Part shown: piece by piece, positions 34,366 through 44,056 of the stretch | Numbering within the stretch: position 1 is the stretch's first letter | How the letters are laid out: each line of letters starts with the position of its first letter | From: Acidobacteriota bacterium | Lineage (GTDB): Bacteria > Acidobacteriota > Vicinamibacteria > Vicinamibacterales > UBA2999 | Reading direction: 5' to 3' | NCBI GenBank assembly: GCA_021730945.1 | Contig: JAKFYH010000040.1 | Location: 19,244 to 83,243, forward strand | DNA: 64,000 nt | Program-made: the position numbers and the translations under genes | Notes under the pieces: generated by a model | Told to the model about the DNA's origin: nothing | Databases searched by the model: none | The model's input: the letters and a program-made list of their open reading frames with translations, nothing else

Positions 34366-34463
34366 GCGCTCGCTCAATGGCTTTTGCCCGATTTCGTGTC
34401 GGCAACGACCATGATACAACCAAATTTTCACCGCAAGTCACTGAATTAGAAGGGTTTATAGAA

Positions 34464-37256
34464 ATGATCACCCTGGCACGCCGAAATTTGATTTTCGCCT
34501 TTCTAATCCTCTTCGCGGTGGCGTTTGGCGACGCCGCCCAAGGCCGGCAGGGCAAACCCGCCCCCGCCAGAAACGACCAGGATTTCGCGGAATTCGTGAA
34601 AAAGGCCACCACCCGGCCCGAATTCCTGTCGCCCCTGGTCGATCACCTGCCAGTCAGGGCCGGAGTGCCCACTCCAAAGGACATCCTGGGGTATCACATA
34701 GGCACTGAGAAGAAGCTGACGTATGTCGCCGACCAGCAGCGCTACTTCCGGGCGCTCGAGAAGGCAATTCCCGGACGATTCCGGACCGAAGTGGTGGCCA
34801 GGACCGAGGAAGGCCGCGACATCATGGTCGTGTACGTCTCGTCGGAGGCCAACCTCAAGAACCTGGAGGCCAATCGGCAGAACACGCGGCGGCTGGCGGA
34901 TCCCCGCGGCCTGACCGAGGCGCAGGCGCAGCAACTGGTGGCCACGACCAAGCCGCACTACCACATCAGCGCCGGCCTCCACAGCGGCGAGACCAATCCG
35001 CCCGAAGCCGTCATGGAACTGGCCTACCGCCTCGCCGTGAGTGAGGAACCGTACATTCAGCAGATTCGCGACAACGTCATCGTCAGCATCACCGGCGCCA
35101 CCGATGTCGATGGCCGCGACCGCTACGTCGACTGGTACTATGCCTACAAGGTCGACGAGCTCTACGACGGTGGTGAAAACTACGGCGGCCCGCCGTATTG
35201 GGGCAAGTACGTCTTCCACGACAACAACCGCGACATCAACTACGGCGTTGATTCACTCCGGGCTCACCTGACCTGGTACTTGAACTGGGTGCCGCCGATC
35301 TGGCACGACCTCCACGAAGCCCAGACACTCCTGTACACGTTCAGCGGCCAGCCGCCGCAGAATGCGAATCTCGATCCGATTCTCTACGCCGAGCTGCCGT
35401 TCTTCGCCAACTACGAGGTCAACAAGCTGACCGGCTACGGCATGCCTGGGGTCTGGCACTTCGGGTTTGTCGACATGTGGTCGCCGGGCTACCTGGGATT
35501 TGCCGCCGCCAATCACAACGGCATGTTGCGCATGTACGAGATTTTCAACCAGGGCGGCGCCAACACGAAGAAAGCGCGGATCTCAGGCGGCCAGACCACG
35601 CGGCAGTGGTACCGGCCCAATCCAATGCCGGCGGGCGAAGTCGACTGGTCGATCCGCAACTCGATCAACTACGCGCAGACCGGCGTGCTCACCGCGCTCG
35701 AACTGACGTCGAAGTTCCCGGCGATGGTGGTCGAGAACTACTACAAGAAATCGGCGAACGCCGTGAAGCGCGGGAGCGACAAGCCGCCACACGCGTTTGT
35801 GCTCGCCGCCGGACAACGCGATCAATCGCAGGTGGACCGGGTGGCGAATCTGCTGCGCCGCCAGGCGATCGAAGTGCATCGGGCGACCGCGGAGATCAAG
35901 GTCAAGGACGGCAGCTTCCCCGCCGGGTCGTACCTCGTGAAGCTGAACCAGCCCTACGGCCCACTGGCCAAGACCCTGCTCGAAAAGCAGACCTACCCGG
36001 ATCCGGCGCTCACCACCTACGACGACAGCGCGTGGACGATGGGGATGGCCAACAACATCGACGTGAAGACCATTGAGGACAAGTCGATCCTTGAGACACC
36101 GGCCACCCTGCTCTCGGCCGACGCCGTGACGCCCGGCGCCGTCAGTGGCTCAGGCCCCATGACAGTGGTGAAGCACAACGGGTCGCTCAACCTGATCACA
36201 TTGCGCTACCGGCTGAAGGACGTCGCGGTCAAGGGCGCCAAGACCGCCTTCAAGATCGGCGACGTGGAATATCCGGCGGGCTCGTTCATCATCGAGTCGG
36301 CGAGCGAGCGCGTGCGCGCGGAAGTGGCGTCGCTGGGCCTGGTCGCGACCGCGGTGACCGCCGTTCCCAGTGTCGAAACCAGCGATGTCGACCTGCCGCG
36401 CATCGCGATGTACACCACCTGGGCCAATACCGAGAAGGTTGGCTGGGTGCGGCTGGCGTTTGACCGCTGGGAAATTCCGTTCGATCTGATCCACAAGGAC
36501 CACGTGCAGGCCGGCGCCAACCTCCGCGCCAAGTACGACGTCATCGTGATGCCTCACCAGACGCAAAACGGCAAGTCGATCGTGTACGAGCAGCCCAAGT
36601 TGTCGAAGCCGCTGCCCTACAAGAAAGACGATCGGTTCAAGTCGATGGGCTTCTACGCCGAGACCGACGACGTGCGCGGCGGCATGGGCCTGGCCGGGGC
36701 GGCCGAGTTCCAGAAGTTCGTCGACGCCGGGGGCGTGCTGATGACGATGGGCGTCGCCAGCTATTTCCCGGCCGAGTTCGGCCTGGCCAAGGGCGTCGAT
36801 GCCCAGAGCCCGGCGCCGGGCTTCTATGCGCCCGGACCCTACGTGAACAGCGAGATCTTGCTGCCGGCCCACCCGCTGATGTTCGGCTACCCGCAGAAGA
36901 CTCTGCCCGTCCGCTACGCCGGTGGTCCGCTGCTGCAGGCGGGACCGCCCGCCGGATTCGAGCAGTTTGCCGGGTCGTCGCCGGATCGCCCGCAGGTGAT
37001 TGCGCGCTTCACCGGCGGCGATGCCGGCGTGTTGAGCGGCTTGATGCGCAACCCCGATCAGACCCGCAACCGGCCGATGATCGTCGACGCGCCGTCGGGC
37101 AAGGGCCGCGTCATCCTGTTCGCCAACAACCCGATCTATCGCTGGCAGACCTTCGGCGAACACGGCATGGTGTTCAACGGACTGCTGTTCTGGAACGACC
37201 TGCCGGCGCCTGGAGATGGGGCAAAGCCGGCGGCGACCGCGCCAGGCCGACCGTAA
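34464..37256 (+). CDS. secreted M14-family zinc carboxypeptidase-like protein
   Basis: 930 residues from the ATG at 34464, chosen because a clear signal peptide follows (LIFAFLILFAVAFGDAAQG). The M14 domain covers about 75-380: the zinc pair is His173/Glu176 in GLHSGETNP, and NNRDINYG and WHDLHEAQ continue the active site. The second half (about 430-900) is less conserved and includes a glutamine-amidotransferase-like beta/alpha region. Likely a periplasmic or secreted peptidase. It is divergent from the DGQHR gene and ends convergent with the DUF4112 gene. Confidence 0.88.
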   Translation: MITLARRNLIFAFLILFAVAFGDAAQGRQGKPAPARNDQDFAEFVKKATTRPEFLSPLVDHLPVRAGVPTPKDILGYHIGTEKKLTYVADQQRYFRALEKAIPGRFRTEVVARTEEGRDIMVVYVSSEANLKNLEANRQNTRRLADPRGLTEAQAQQLVATTKPHYHISAGLHSGETNPPEAVMELAYRLAVSEEPYIQQIRDNVIVSITGATDVDGRDRYVDWYYAYKVDELYDGGENYGGPPYWGKYVFHDNNRDINYGVDSLRAHLTWYLNWVPPIWHDLHEAQTLLYTFSGQPPQNANLDPILYAELPFFANYEVNKLTGYGMPGVWHFGFVDMWSPGYLGFAAANHNGMLRMYEIFNQGGANTKKARISGGQTTRQWYRPNPMPAGEVDWSIRNSINYAQTGVLTALELTSKFPAMVVENYYKKSANAVKRGSDKPPHAFVLAAGQRDQSQVDRVANLLRRQAIEVHRATAEIKVKDGSFPAGSYLVKLNQPYGPLAKTLLEKQTYPDPALTTYDDSAWTMGMANNIDVKTIEDKSILETPATLLSADAVTPGAVSGSGPMTVVKHNGSLNLITLRYRLKDVAVKGAKTAFKIGDVEYPAGSFIIESASERVRAEVASLGLVATAVTAVPSVETSDVDLPRIAMYTTWANTEKVGWVRLAFDRWEIPFDLIHKDHVQAGANLRAKYDVIVMPHQTQNGKSIVYEQPKLSKPLPYKKDDRFKSMGFYAETDDVRGGMGLAGAAEFQKFVDAGGVLMTMGVASYFPAEFGLAKGVDAQSPAPGFYAPGPYVNSEILLPAHPLMFGYPQKTLPVRYAGGPLLQAGPPAGFEQFAGSSPDRPQVIARFTGGDAGVLSGLMRNPDQTRNRPMIVDAPSGKGRVILFANNPIYRWQTFGEHGMVFNGLLFWNDLPAPGDGAKPAATAPGRP

Positions 37257-37270
37257 TCCGGGGCTCGGCG

Positions 37271-37819
37271 CTAGCGATGATCGGCGCCGAGATACTCGCG
37301 CATCAGCGCGGCGTTGCGCTCGTTGGCCTTGAACCAGACGTCGGCCAGGATGCCGACGAACGGAATGGCACCAAGCACCAGGTCGACAGCCACGTTCGAA
37401 AGCATCCGGGAGACCAGTGACGCGGGTGGGCCGTAGCGCAACATGCGGGCCACCAGCGTCAATGACACTGCCGTGCCGGCCAGGTCGCCCACGACCGGCA
37501 CCAGGCCGAGCACGGCGTCGAGACCGACCTTGCCGATGATCGGCAGCGTCACGGCGCTATCCATCAGCCGGGCCAGCCGATCGATGTGGACGGCGAAGAA
37601 GCGGTTGGCCTCGTCCAGGGGAATGCCGGTGGCGTAGGCGTAGTTGGCCAGGTGCGTGAACGTGCGGGCCCCGGCGGCGCCCACCCGCCGGTCCACCTCG
37701 CGGGCCAGCCGTTCCGCCACGCGGATGAACAACCACCGCGCCACGAAATAGCCCACGACGCCAACGATGGCGATCACGACGAACGCCGCCGACAGCCACC
37801 AGAACAGGGTCTCGAGCAC
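37271..37819 (-). CDS. DUF4112 membrane protein
   Basis: 182 residues. An N-terminal helix (LSAAFVVIAIVGVVGYFVARWLF) and two more hydrophobic segments, with the family pattern GLDAVLGLVPVVGDLAGT and GAIPFVGILADVWFKANERN. Members are small membrane proteins of unknown function. GATAAT at 37828-37833 on the coding strand stands eight bases before the GTG start, so the message may be leaderless. Confidence 0.85.
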   Translation of the reverse strand: MLETLFWWLSAAFVVIAIVGVVGYFVARWLFIRVAERLAREVDRRVGAAGARTFTHLANYAYATGIPLDEANRFFAVHIDRLARLMDSAVTLPIIGKVGLDAVLGLVPVVGDLAGTAVSLTLVARMLRYGPPASLVSRMLSNVAVDLVLGAIPFVGILADVWFKANERNAALMREYLGADHR

Positions 37820-37898
37820 CTGGCTCGATTATCCGCTTACTGCCGCCGCACGGTCAGGTAAACCTCGCCGGCGAGTGCCGGCGGGGTGACGCCCGCGG

Positions 37899-39197
37899 CT
37901 ACTTGATCACCAGCAGCCGATAGTTGGCCGGATGCAGGAACTGGATGCCCGCATCGGTCAGGATCGCATCGTCTTCGATCGGAATCCGCAGCTTGGCGCC
38001 GCTCCATTCGGCGATCGGCGAGTAGGCGAAGTATTCGAACGAGAACATGTGCTGCGCGTGCATGACAAAGGTGCTCTGAAACGGCTGCCAGGTGGTCAGC
38101 GAGGGACCGATATCGTGGCCGGTGTTGCCGACCGGATGGAACCCGTAGGTAACATCGGTCTTGTCGTCCTGGTTCGGCCGGTTGAACTCGATCACGCCGA
38201 ATCCGGCGGCCTTGAGCGCGGCGTCCATGTTCTTCATGGTCTCGTCGGCGCGGACCCCGACCTTGATCGCCTTCTTGATGACGGCGCGCACCGAGATCGC
38301 CTTGTCGAAGGCCGCCTGGATGCTCTTGGGCGGCGCCAGCTCGCCCGGTTTCAGCACATACGCGACCCGCTTCACATCGGTGCCGAAGTTCATCAACTGG
38401 ACACCCCAGTCGATCATCATCACGTCGCCGGGCTGAATGATCCGGTTGGAGGAGGTGGCGACGATGCCGGCCGGTCCGGTGACATAGACCGACGGCATGT
38501 CGAACTCGGAGCCGAGCGCGCGATCGAGCAGGCGATCCTGCATCCACCACGCGACCTCCTCGAGCGTGGTCTTGCCCGGCGTGATCACTTCATTCGACAG
38601 CGCGCGCTCGGCGAGCTGGATGGCAATGCCGGCGGCCTCGCCGAAGGCCACGATCTCGGCGGCGACGCGATGCGATCGAAAGTCGGCGACGAGTTTCTCG
38701 GCCGTCACCAGCCGCGAGGCGTAGGGCTCGCCCAGCGACTTCTTGAGCTGGGCATGCATGGTGACCGACAAGCCGTCGGCCGGGCCAATCTGCTCGGACA
38801 TGTTGACGCCGATGCGCCGGGGATCGCGGGCCTTGACGTACTCGGCCAACGTCGCCGCCGGAGCCAGGGTGTCGTAGGCGCCCGATTCGGCGAGCAGGTA
38901 GCCGCTCGGGCCGAGCGCGGCCCGTTCGATGCGATCGCCACCACGGTCGGTAAACACGTAGTAGCCGATGCCGGTCACGTACCCGCGGCCGAGGTCTTTC
39001 CAGAGCGGATCGTAGTGATTCTCTTTGACGGCCACGATCCACATATCGATGCCGTTGTCGCGCATCGCGCGTGGCAGCACCTGCTCGAACTTGTCGAGCC
39101 GGATCTGGCGCTCCATTTCCCAGCGGCGGCGGGCCTCCTGCGCGAAGGCCGGCAGCGAGAGCGACAACGCCAGGACAGTGGTCAGCAGCAACTTCAT
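37899..39197 (-). CDS. secreted M24-family aminopeptidase (Xaa-Pro type)
   Basis: 432 residues from the ATG at 39197, with AGGGG about eight bases upstream. A signal peptide ends at PAFAQEA. The N-terminal creatinase-like domain (about 25-190) precedes a pita-bread metallopeptidase domain with five metal ligands recognisable in MIDWGVQ, GTDVKR, TGHDIG, FSFEYFA and IPIEDD. It probably removes N-terminal residues next to proline in the periplasm. The usual dimetal site appears complete. Confidence 0.88.
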   Translation of the reverse strand: MKLLLTTVLALSLSLPAFAQEARRRWEMERQIRLDKFEQVLPRAMRDNGIDMWIVAVKENHYDPLWKDLGRGYVTGIGYYVFTDRGGDRIERAALGPSGYLLAESGAYDTLAPAATLAEYVKARDPRRIGVNMSEQIGPADGLSVTMHAQLKKSLGEPYASRLVTAEKLVADFRSHRVAAEIVAFGEAAGIAIQLAERALSNEVITPGKTTLEEVAWWMQDRLLDRALGSEFDMPSVYVTGPAGIVATSSNRIIQPGDVMMIDWGVQLMNFGTDVKRVAYVLKPGELAPPKSIQAAFDKAISVRAVIKKAIKVGVRADETMKNMDAALKAAGFGVIEFNRPNQDDKTDVTYGFHPVGNTGHDIGPSLTTWQPFQSTFVMHAQHMFSFEYFAYSPIAEWSGAKLRIPIEDDAILTDAGIQFLHPANYRLLVIK

Positions 39198-39307
39198 CAA
39201 GAACCCCTCTTATAGTGGTGGCTGGCCTTTTACAAATCGTTACATGCGCAGGCGCGGTTCCGGGAGACGATACACGGTTTCGAAATCCTTTACCCAGACT
39301 ACCGCCC

Positions 39308-41551
39308 ATGACCCTGATGACGCCACTGGTTCGCCCGTTCACCTGCCTGTTGTTCGCGCTCTCGACCGTCGGCGCGGCGGCGCAGTCCCCGCCGACCGCC
39401 ACGATTGACTACGAAACCGCCCGCCGGGATCGCCGCCTGCCGGCGACCCGGGCGCAAGGGCCGATCACGCTCGATGGCCGGCTGGACGAGGCATCGTGGG
39501 CGGGGGCGCCGCTGGCGAAGGACTTCGTGCAGAACGATCCGCGCGAAGGAGCTCCCGCGACCTACGACACCGAGGTGCGGCTGCTCTACGACGACCGCGC
39601 GCTCTACATCGGCGTGTTTGCCAGGGATCCCGAGCCAGGCCTGATCATGGTCAACGAGCTGCGCAAGGACTTCAATACCGGTTCGGCCGACGGCTTCCAG
39701 GTCGTGATCGACACGTTTCACGACGAGCGCAACGGCTACCAGTTCGCGATCAACCCGATGGGCGCGAAGTGGGACGCGCAGATGTCGAATGAAGGCCGCG
39801 ACAACAACGCCAACTGGGACGGCATCTGGGACGTCGGCACCCTGATCGGTGATGACGGTTGGTACGCCGAAATCGAGATTCCATTCAAGACGCTGAAGTT
39901 TGGTCCCGAGGCGATGCAGACCTGGGGCATCAACTTCCAGCGCCGGCTGCGGCGCCGCAACGAAAACAGCTACTGGTCGCCGCTGCGCCGCATTCACCAA
40001 CTGTCACGGGTGTCGATGGCGGGTGCGATCGAGGGCCTGCAGGGCCTCAGGCCCGGCGCCAACATTCGCGTCAAGCCCTACGCCCTGGCCAACTTCAACA
40101 AGCTGGCCGGCGTGAACGTCGACAAGGATTACGACGCGGGATTCGACGTGAAGTACGGCGTGACCTCGGGCCTGACCTGGGACTTCACCGTCAACACCGA
40201 CTTCTCGCAGGTGGAGGCCGACGAGCAGCAGGTCAACCTGACCCGGTTCAGCCTGTTCTTCCCGGAGAAGCGTGACTTCTTCCTGGAGAACTCCGGCGTG
40301 TTCCAGTTCGGCGCCGGCAACACCGGCGGTGGCGGCGGCGCCAACGGCGGGCGCCAGAACGCGTCGCAGGACATGATCTTCTTCTTCAGCCGGCAGATTG
40401 GCCTGTCGTCAACCGGCGACGCCATTCCGCTGCTGGCCGGTTCGCGCCTGACCGGCCGGGTGGGCGGCTGGTCGCTGGGCGCGCTGAACATCCAGCAGCG
40501 CGAGAAGGACCGCAGTCCCTCGACCAACTTCACGGCGCTGCGGCTGCGGCGCGACATCCTCGCCAACTCTGACCTCGGGGTGATGATGCTCAACAAGGAT
40601 CCGCAGGGCGCCGATCACAATCGCGCGTTTGGCGCCGACGCCAACTTCCGGTTCTTCCGCGACCTGACGCTGAACTTCGCGGCCGCCAAGAGCGCGACGC
40701 CGCAAGCGCGGGTGCCGGGCACCGGCGACGACTGGTACTCGAAGAGCAGTTTCGGCTACCGCGGCAACTTCTGGGAGACCCGCGGCGCCTACCAGACGAT
40801 CGGTTCGCGCTTCAACGACGAGATGGGATTCGTGCCGCGGCTTGGTGTCGACAACAGCGAGTTCTACCTCGGCACCCACATCCGGCCGAAGCGCTTCCAG
40901 GGCTGGCTGCGCGAGACGTTTCCGCACTTCCAGATCGAGAACTTCAGCAAGCGCGGCGGCGGCGGCCTGGAATCGCGCTACATGGACTGGCACTGGCCGG
41001 TCACGCTGCAGAACAGCACCTTCATCGAAATCGGCACCAACCCCAATGTCGAGGTGATCGAGGACCGCTTCGCGATCAACAGCCGGCGCGGCATCTTCGT
41101 GGCGCCCGGCCGCTACGAGTTCAAGGAGCACTTCATCCTCGCCAATTCGAACAGCGCGGCGCCGTTCTCGATGAACCTGCGCTACGGCATTGGAGATTTT
41201 TATGACGGCTACCGCCGCAACTACACCGTCGGCGGCACCTACCGGATGAACCAGCACTTGAACCTGTCACTGAGCGATCAGATCAACGACATCGACCTGT
41301 CGTCGGGCTCGTATGTGACCCACCTGCTCACCGGGCGGGTGAATTTCTACTTCAGCACCAAGGTGTTCGTGAACGCGCTGGTGCAGTACAACACCGACAC
41401 CAACCAGTGGAGTTCAAACGTTCGCCTAGACATCATCCATCGCCCGCTGAGCGACCTCTACCTCGTCTACAACGAGCGGCACGACTCGCGCAGCGGCGCG
41501 CTGATCAGCCGCGCGGTGATTGCGAAGATGACGTATCTGTTTGCGTTCTGA
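39308..41551 (+). CDS. CBM9-like / DUF5916 outer-membrane protein
   Basis: 747 residues from the ATG at 39308, where a signal peptide starts (FTCLLFALSTVGAAAQS). A carbohydrate-binding family 9-like domain at about 40-225 shows ITLDGRLDEASW, LYDDRALYIGVFARD and WYAEIEIPFKTLKF. The rest (DUF5916) is a predicted outer-membrane beta-barrel: VNLTRFSLFFPEKRDFFLEN, alternating aromatic strands, and a terminal MTYLFAF with the C-terminal phenylalanine of barrel proteins. Substrate binding at the cell surface is likely but unproven. Confidence 0.85.
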   Translation: MTLMTPLVRPFTCLLFALSTVGAAAQSPPTATIDYETARRDRRLPATRAQGPITLDGRLDEASWAGAPLAKDFVQNDPREGAPATYDTEVRLLYDDRALYIGVFARDPEPGLIMVNELRKDFNTGSADGFQVVIDTFHDERNGYQFAINPMGAKWDAQMSNEGRDNNANWDGIWDVGTLIGDDGWYAEIEIPFKTLKFGPEAMQTWGINFQRRLRRRNENSYWSPLRRIHQLSRVSMAGAIEGLQGLRPGANIRVKPYALANFNKLAGVNVDKDYDAGFDVKYGVTSGLTWDFTVNTDFSQVEADEQQVNLTRFSLFFPEKRDFFLENSGVFQFGAGNTGGGGGANGGRQNASQDMIFFFSRQIGLSSTGDAIPLLAGSRLTGRVGGWSLGALNIQQREKDRSPSTNFTALRLRRDILANSDLGVMMLNKDPQGADHNRAFGADANFRFFRDLTLNFAAAKSATPQARVPGTGDDWYSKSSFGYRGNFWETRGAYQTIGSRFNDEMGFVPRLGVDNSEFYLGTHIRPKRFQGWLRETFPHFQIENFSKRGGGGLESRYMDWHWPVTLQNSTFIEIGTNPNVEVIEDRFAINSRRGIFVAPGRYEFKEHFILANSNSAAPFSMNLRYGIGDFYDGYRRNYTVGGTYRMNQHLNLSLSDQINDIDLSSGSYVTHLLTGRVNFYFSTKVFVNALVQYNTDTNQWSSNVRLDIIHRPLSDLYLVYNERHDSRSGALISRAVIAKMTYLFAF

Positions 41552-41641
41552 CGGGAGGGCACTTCTGGTCGGGAGGGCACTTCTGGTCGGGAGGGCACTT
41601 CTGGTCGGGAGGGCACTTCTGGTCGGGAGGGCACTCTTGGT
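41552..41641. repeat. 18-bp tandem repeat, five copies
   Basis: Unit CGGGAGGGCACTTCTGGT begins at 41552, 41570, 41588, 41606 and 41624; the last copy has two changes. It fills the gap between the stop of the DUF5916 gene and the convergent acyltransferase stop. It contains no reading frame of its own. Confidence 0.92.
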
Positions 41642-41646
41642 CGGGA

Positions 41647-42705
41647 CTACTTCAGGACCGGGGCGAAGATGCGGAGCGGGCCGGTGAGGGTGACGCCAGT
41701 CATCAGCCGGTCCTTCCACCGCACCAGGACGTAGAGGAGCAGGCAGAGCACCAGCGTGGCCGTGAGGGCGGCCTCGAGCGGCAGGGCCCGCCGCAATGGC
41801 CGGCCGAGCACGCCGTAGACCATCTCGACGTGGACCCAATAGACAAACAGCGACGACCGTCCGAGCGTGGCGGTGACCCGCCCCGGCGTGTCGATCGAGA
41901 AGAGGCGCGGAAAGCCGGCGCGCATGAACCCGTGAAAGTGATCGACGCCACGCGCGATCGGCAGCATCGCCGTGCAGATGCCCAGGCGGATGAAGAAGAA
42001 CGTCGGGGAGCTGGTCCAGAAATTGGCGACCGGATAGAGCGACGGCTGGAACGACGCCAGGTAGCCCAGGCCAATGCCGGCCAGGCCACCGATGGCCAGG
42101 CCCTGTTGCAGCCGCCGCTCTTGCAGCCGTGATCGCGCCGCGTCGACCAGTTCTCCGGCAATGCCGCCGGCCAGCACGAAGCCGGCCCAGGGGAACAGCG
42201 CGAAGTTGGTGCGGCCAGCCACCGGCCGCAGGTAGGCCTCGATCGGATCGGGCAGCAACGCCAGCAACCCGGCCTCACGTACCAACGGGGTGGTCATGGC
42301 GACGGCGATGGTGGCCGCTGCCAGCCAGCCGATCCGGACGATCCGGGATTCCGACACCCGCCAGAGCAGCGCCGTGGCCATCATGGCCACTCCCATCACG
42401 TTGAGGATGTCGACCTTGAGGAAATTGATCCAGGCTCCCCATCCGAGCACCTGCGACTGCAGGCGAAACAGGAACGCCAGGCCAAACACCTGAGCGCCAC
42501 GCTGAAACGCGAGCCACGCCGCACCGGTATGGCCCATGCCCATGGCCCGCCTGGCGGCCGCCATCGACAGCGTCAGGCCGGCCAGAAACAGGAACAGCGG
42601 CGCCGCCAGCCCGGAGACAAACACCGTCACCATGTACAGCGGGCGCTCGCGATCACCCGCCTGCGTCCATGCGTCGCTGACGTGCGCCAGCACCATGACG
42701 ATCAC
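41647..42705 (-). CDS. membrane acyltransferase-like protein (DUF1624/HGSNAT type)
   Basis: 352 residues from the GTG at 42705, with eight to ten hydrophobic helices. Upstream codons in the same frame to 42753 encode YLDWLRGVA, a motif conserved at the N-terminus of this family, so the real start may be the CTG at 42753, which overlaps the OsmC stop as CTGA. No ATG, GTG or TTG lies between. Family members acetylate sugars across the membrane. The small OsmC gene and iron permease precede it in one operon. Confidence 0.75.
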   Translation of the reverse strand: MIVMVLAHVSDAWTQAGDRERPLYMVTVFVSGLAAPLFLFLAGLTLSMAAARRAMGMGHTGAAWLAFQRGAQVFGLAFLFRLQSQVLGWGAWINFLKVDILNVMGVAMMATALLWRVSESRIVRIGWLAAATIAVAMTTPLVREAGLLALLPDPIEAYLRPVAGRTNFALFPWAGFVLAGGIAGELVDAARSRLQERRLQQGLAIGGLAGIGLGYLASFQPSLYPVANFWTSSPTFFFIRLGICTAMLPIARGVDHFHGFMRAGFPRLFSIDTPGRVTATLGRSSLFVYWVHVEMVYGVLGRPLRRALPLEAALTATLVLCLLLYVLVRWKDRLMTGVTLTGPLRIFAPVLK

Positions 42706-42749
42706 GGCGACGCCGCGCAGCCAGTCGAGGTAGACCTTGCGATCCGCGG

Positions 42750-43154
42750 TCAGGGCCGGACCTCGAACGAGGTTTCAAACGAGAGGTCCTGGCGCAGCGA
42801 GTGCCACACCGAGCAGTACTTGTCGCGCGACAACTGGATGGCGCGCTCCATGACGTGGTCCGGCACGGTCCCGGCAATGGTGAAGTGAAGCGTGAAGCCG
42901 ACAAACCGCCGCGGCGGCTCCTCCCGGCGTTGTCCAACGATGGTGGCTTCGAGGGCGGTGAAGGCATGACGGCCCTTGGTCACGATGTCGGCGACGTCGA
43001 TCGCCATGCAGCCGGCCAGGGCCAGGGCCACCGCCTGGACCGGCGACGGACCGGCCGCCCCGTCGCTGTCGAGAATCGTTTCGGTGGCGCCAGCACGGGC
43101 CGCAAAGCGGAGGTCACCCTGCCAGGTCAGTGTCGCGGTAATCGGCGGCTTCAC
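42750..43154 (-). CDS. OsmC-family redox protein
   Basis: 134 residues. The two peroxidatic cysteines of the OsmC fold are seen in LAGCMAIDV and KYCSVWHSL, and the N-terminal WQGDLRF segment fits the family. It likely reduces organic hydroperoxides using a dithiol. It is 19 bases downstream of the iron permease stop. TATACT at 43162-43167 (minus strand) is seven bases before its GTG, so it may also have its own leaderless transcript. Confidence 0.88.
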   Translation of the reverse strand: MKPPITATLTWQGDLRFAARAGATETILDSDGAAGPSPVQAVALALAGCMAIDVADIVTKGRHAFTALEATIVGQRREEPPRRFVGFTLHFTIAGTVPDHVMERAIQLSRDKYCSVWHSLRQDLSFETSFEVRP

Positions 43155-43172
43155 GCCAAGCAGTATAGGGGG

Positions 43173-43958
43173 TCAGGCGGCCCGGCCGGAGGCCTCGGGA
43201 CGCGCCGGCGGCCGGCCGACCCCGGTCGCCATCGCGAAGAGCAGCCAGCCGAGAGGCACGGCGACCAGTGCGTAGGTGAGGTACTGGCCGTAGATGCCCT
43301 CGGGGCCGTAAGGCTCGGTGGCCCAGTGCAACGCTTCACTGCCGGGAAACACATTGGCCTCGGTCAGTTCGTGGAAGCCGTAAATCAACAGCTGCGCCAC
43401 GAACACCATGAGAAAAACCGCCGTGACCTGGAAGAAGAGCGCCAGGTTCACGCGGTGGCCATAACGCGACCACAGTGCGGCCACGCCGGCCGCACTGAGC
43501 GTGCCAGCGACCGCGCCGCCCAGGATCGACATGGTCTGAACCTGGGTCAGCAGCGTCCCCATAAGCAAGGCGGTTTCCATGCCCTCGCGCGAGATCATCA
43601 GCAGCGTAAACAGGAAGACGCCCAGCCATGCCGCCGTGCCGGTCTTGCCGGCCGAGGCGCGTAACTGCCCCTCGATCTCGCTCTTGATCTTTTTCGCAGT
43701 GCGCCACATGTGCACGGTCAGGGTGGCGACCGACACCGCCGCCGCCAGCGCCAACACGCCTTCCCAGAGCGCCTGATTGGACGCCTGCTGAAAGAGATAG
43801 GCCGCACCGATGCTCAGCAGCACCGACAGGGCGATGCCCCAATGCACGGCAGGAATCAGTTCCCGCCGGCCGCTCTTGCGCAGATACGCCAGGCTGATGG
43901 CAATGATGAGGAAGGCCTCGAGGCCTTCGCGCAGGGTGATCACGAATGCTTGCAACAT
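43173..43958 (-). CDS. FTR1-family high-affinity iron permease
   Basis: 261 residues with seven hydrophobic helices. The two iron-binding REGxE motifs are REGLE at 10-14 and REGME near 125, both intact. Similar to EfeU/FTR1, which imports iron after oxidation. No EfeO or EfeB partner is seen; the next genes are OsmC and an acyltransferase. A Fur-like palindrome at 43974-43998 lies 15 bases upstream of the ATG and supports iron control. Confidence 0.92.
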   Translation of the reverse strand: MLQAFVITLREGLEAFLIIAISLAYLRKSGRRELIPAVHWGIALSVLLSIGAAYLFQQASNQALWEGVLALAAAVSVATLTVHMWRTAKKIKSEIEGQLRASAGKTGTAAWLGVFLFTLLMISREGMETALLMGTLLTQVQTMSILGGAVAGTLSAAGVAALWSRYGHRVNLALFFQVTAVFLMVFVAQLLIYGFHELTEANVFPGSEALHWATEPYGPEGIYGQYLTYALVAVPLGWLLFAMATGVGRPPARPEASGRAA

Positions 43959-43973
43959 ACGAAGGAACTCATC

Positions 43974-43998
43974 TTGAGATTAAATCTCAATTCGAGAT
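43974..43998. promoter_or_regulatory. Fur-like overlapping palindromes upstream of FTR1
   Basis: TTGAGATTAAATCTCAA at 43974-43990 is a perfect 7-3-7 palindrome, and ATCTCAATTCGAGAT at 43984-43998 overlaps it with 5-base arms. Overlapping dyads are typical of Fur sites bound by two dimers. The arms match those at 22601-22619. Confidence 0.6.
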
Positions 43999-44056
43999 CA
44001 CAGCATATGCGACCGGAGCGATCGGCGGCAACCCAGTTGCCTTCAGGCCGGGTCGT

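Noticed and set aside
39071..39307. N-terminal extension of the DUF5916 protein
   Set aside because: The signal peptide begins at 39308 and the extension overlaps the divergent M24 gene and its promoter.
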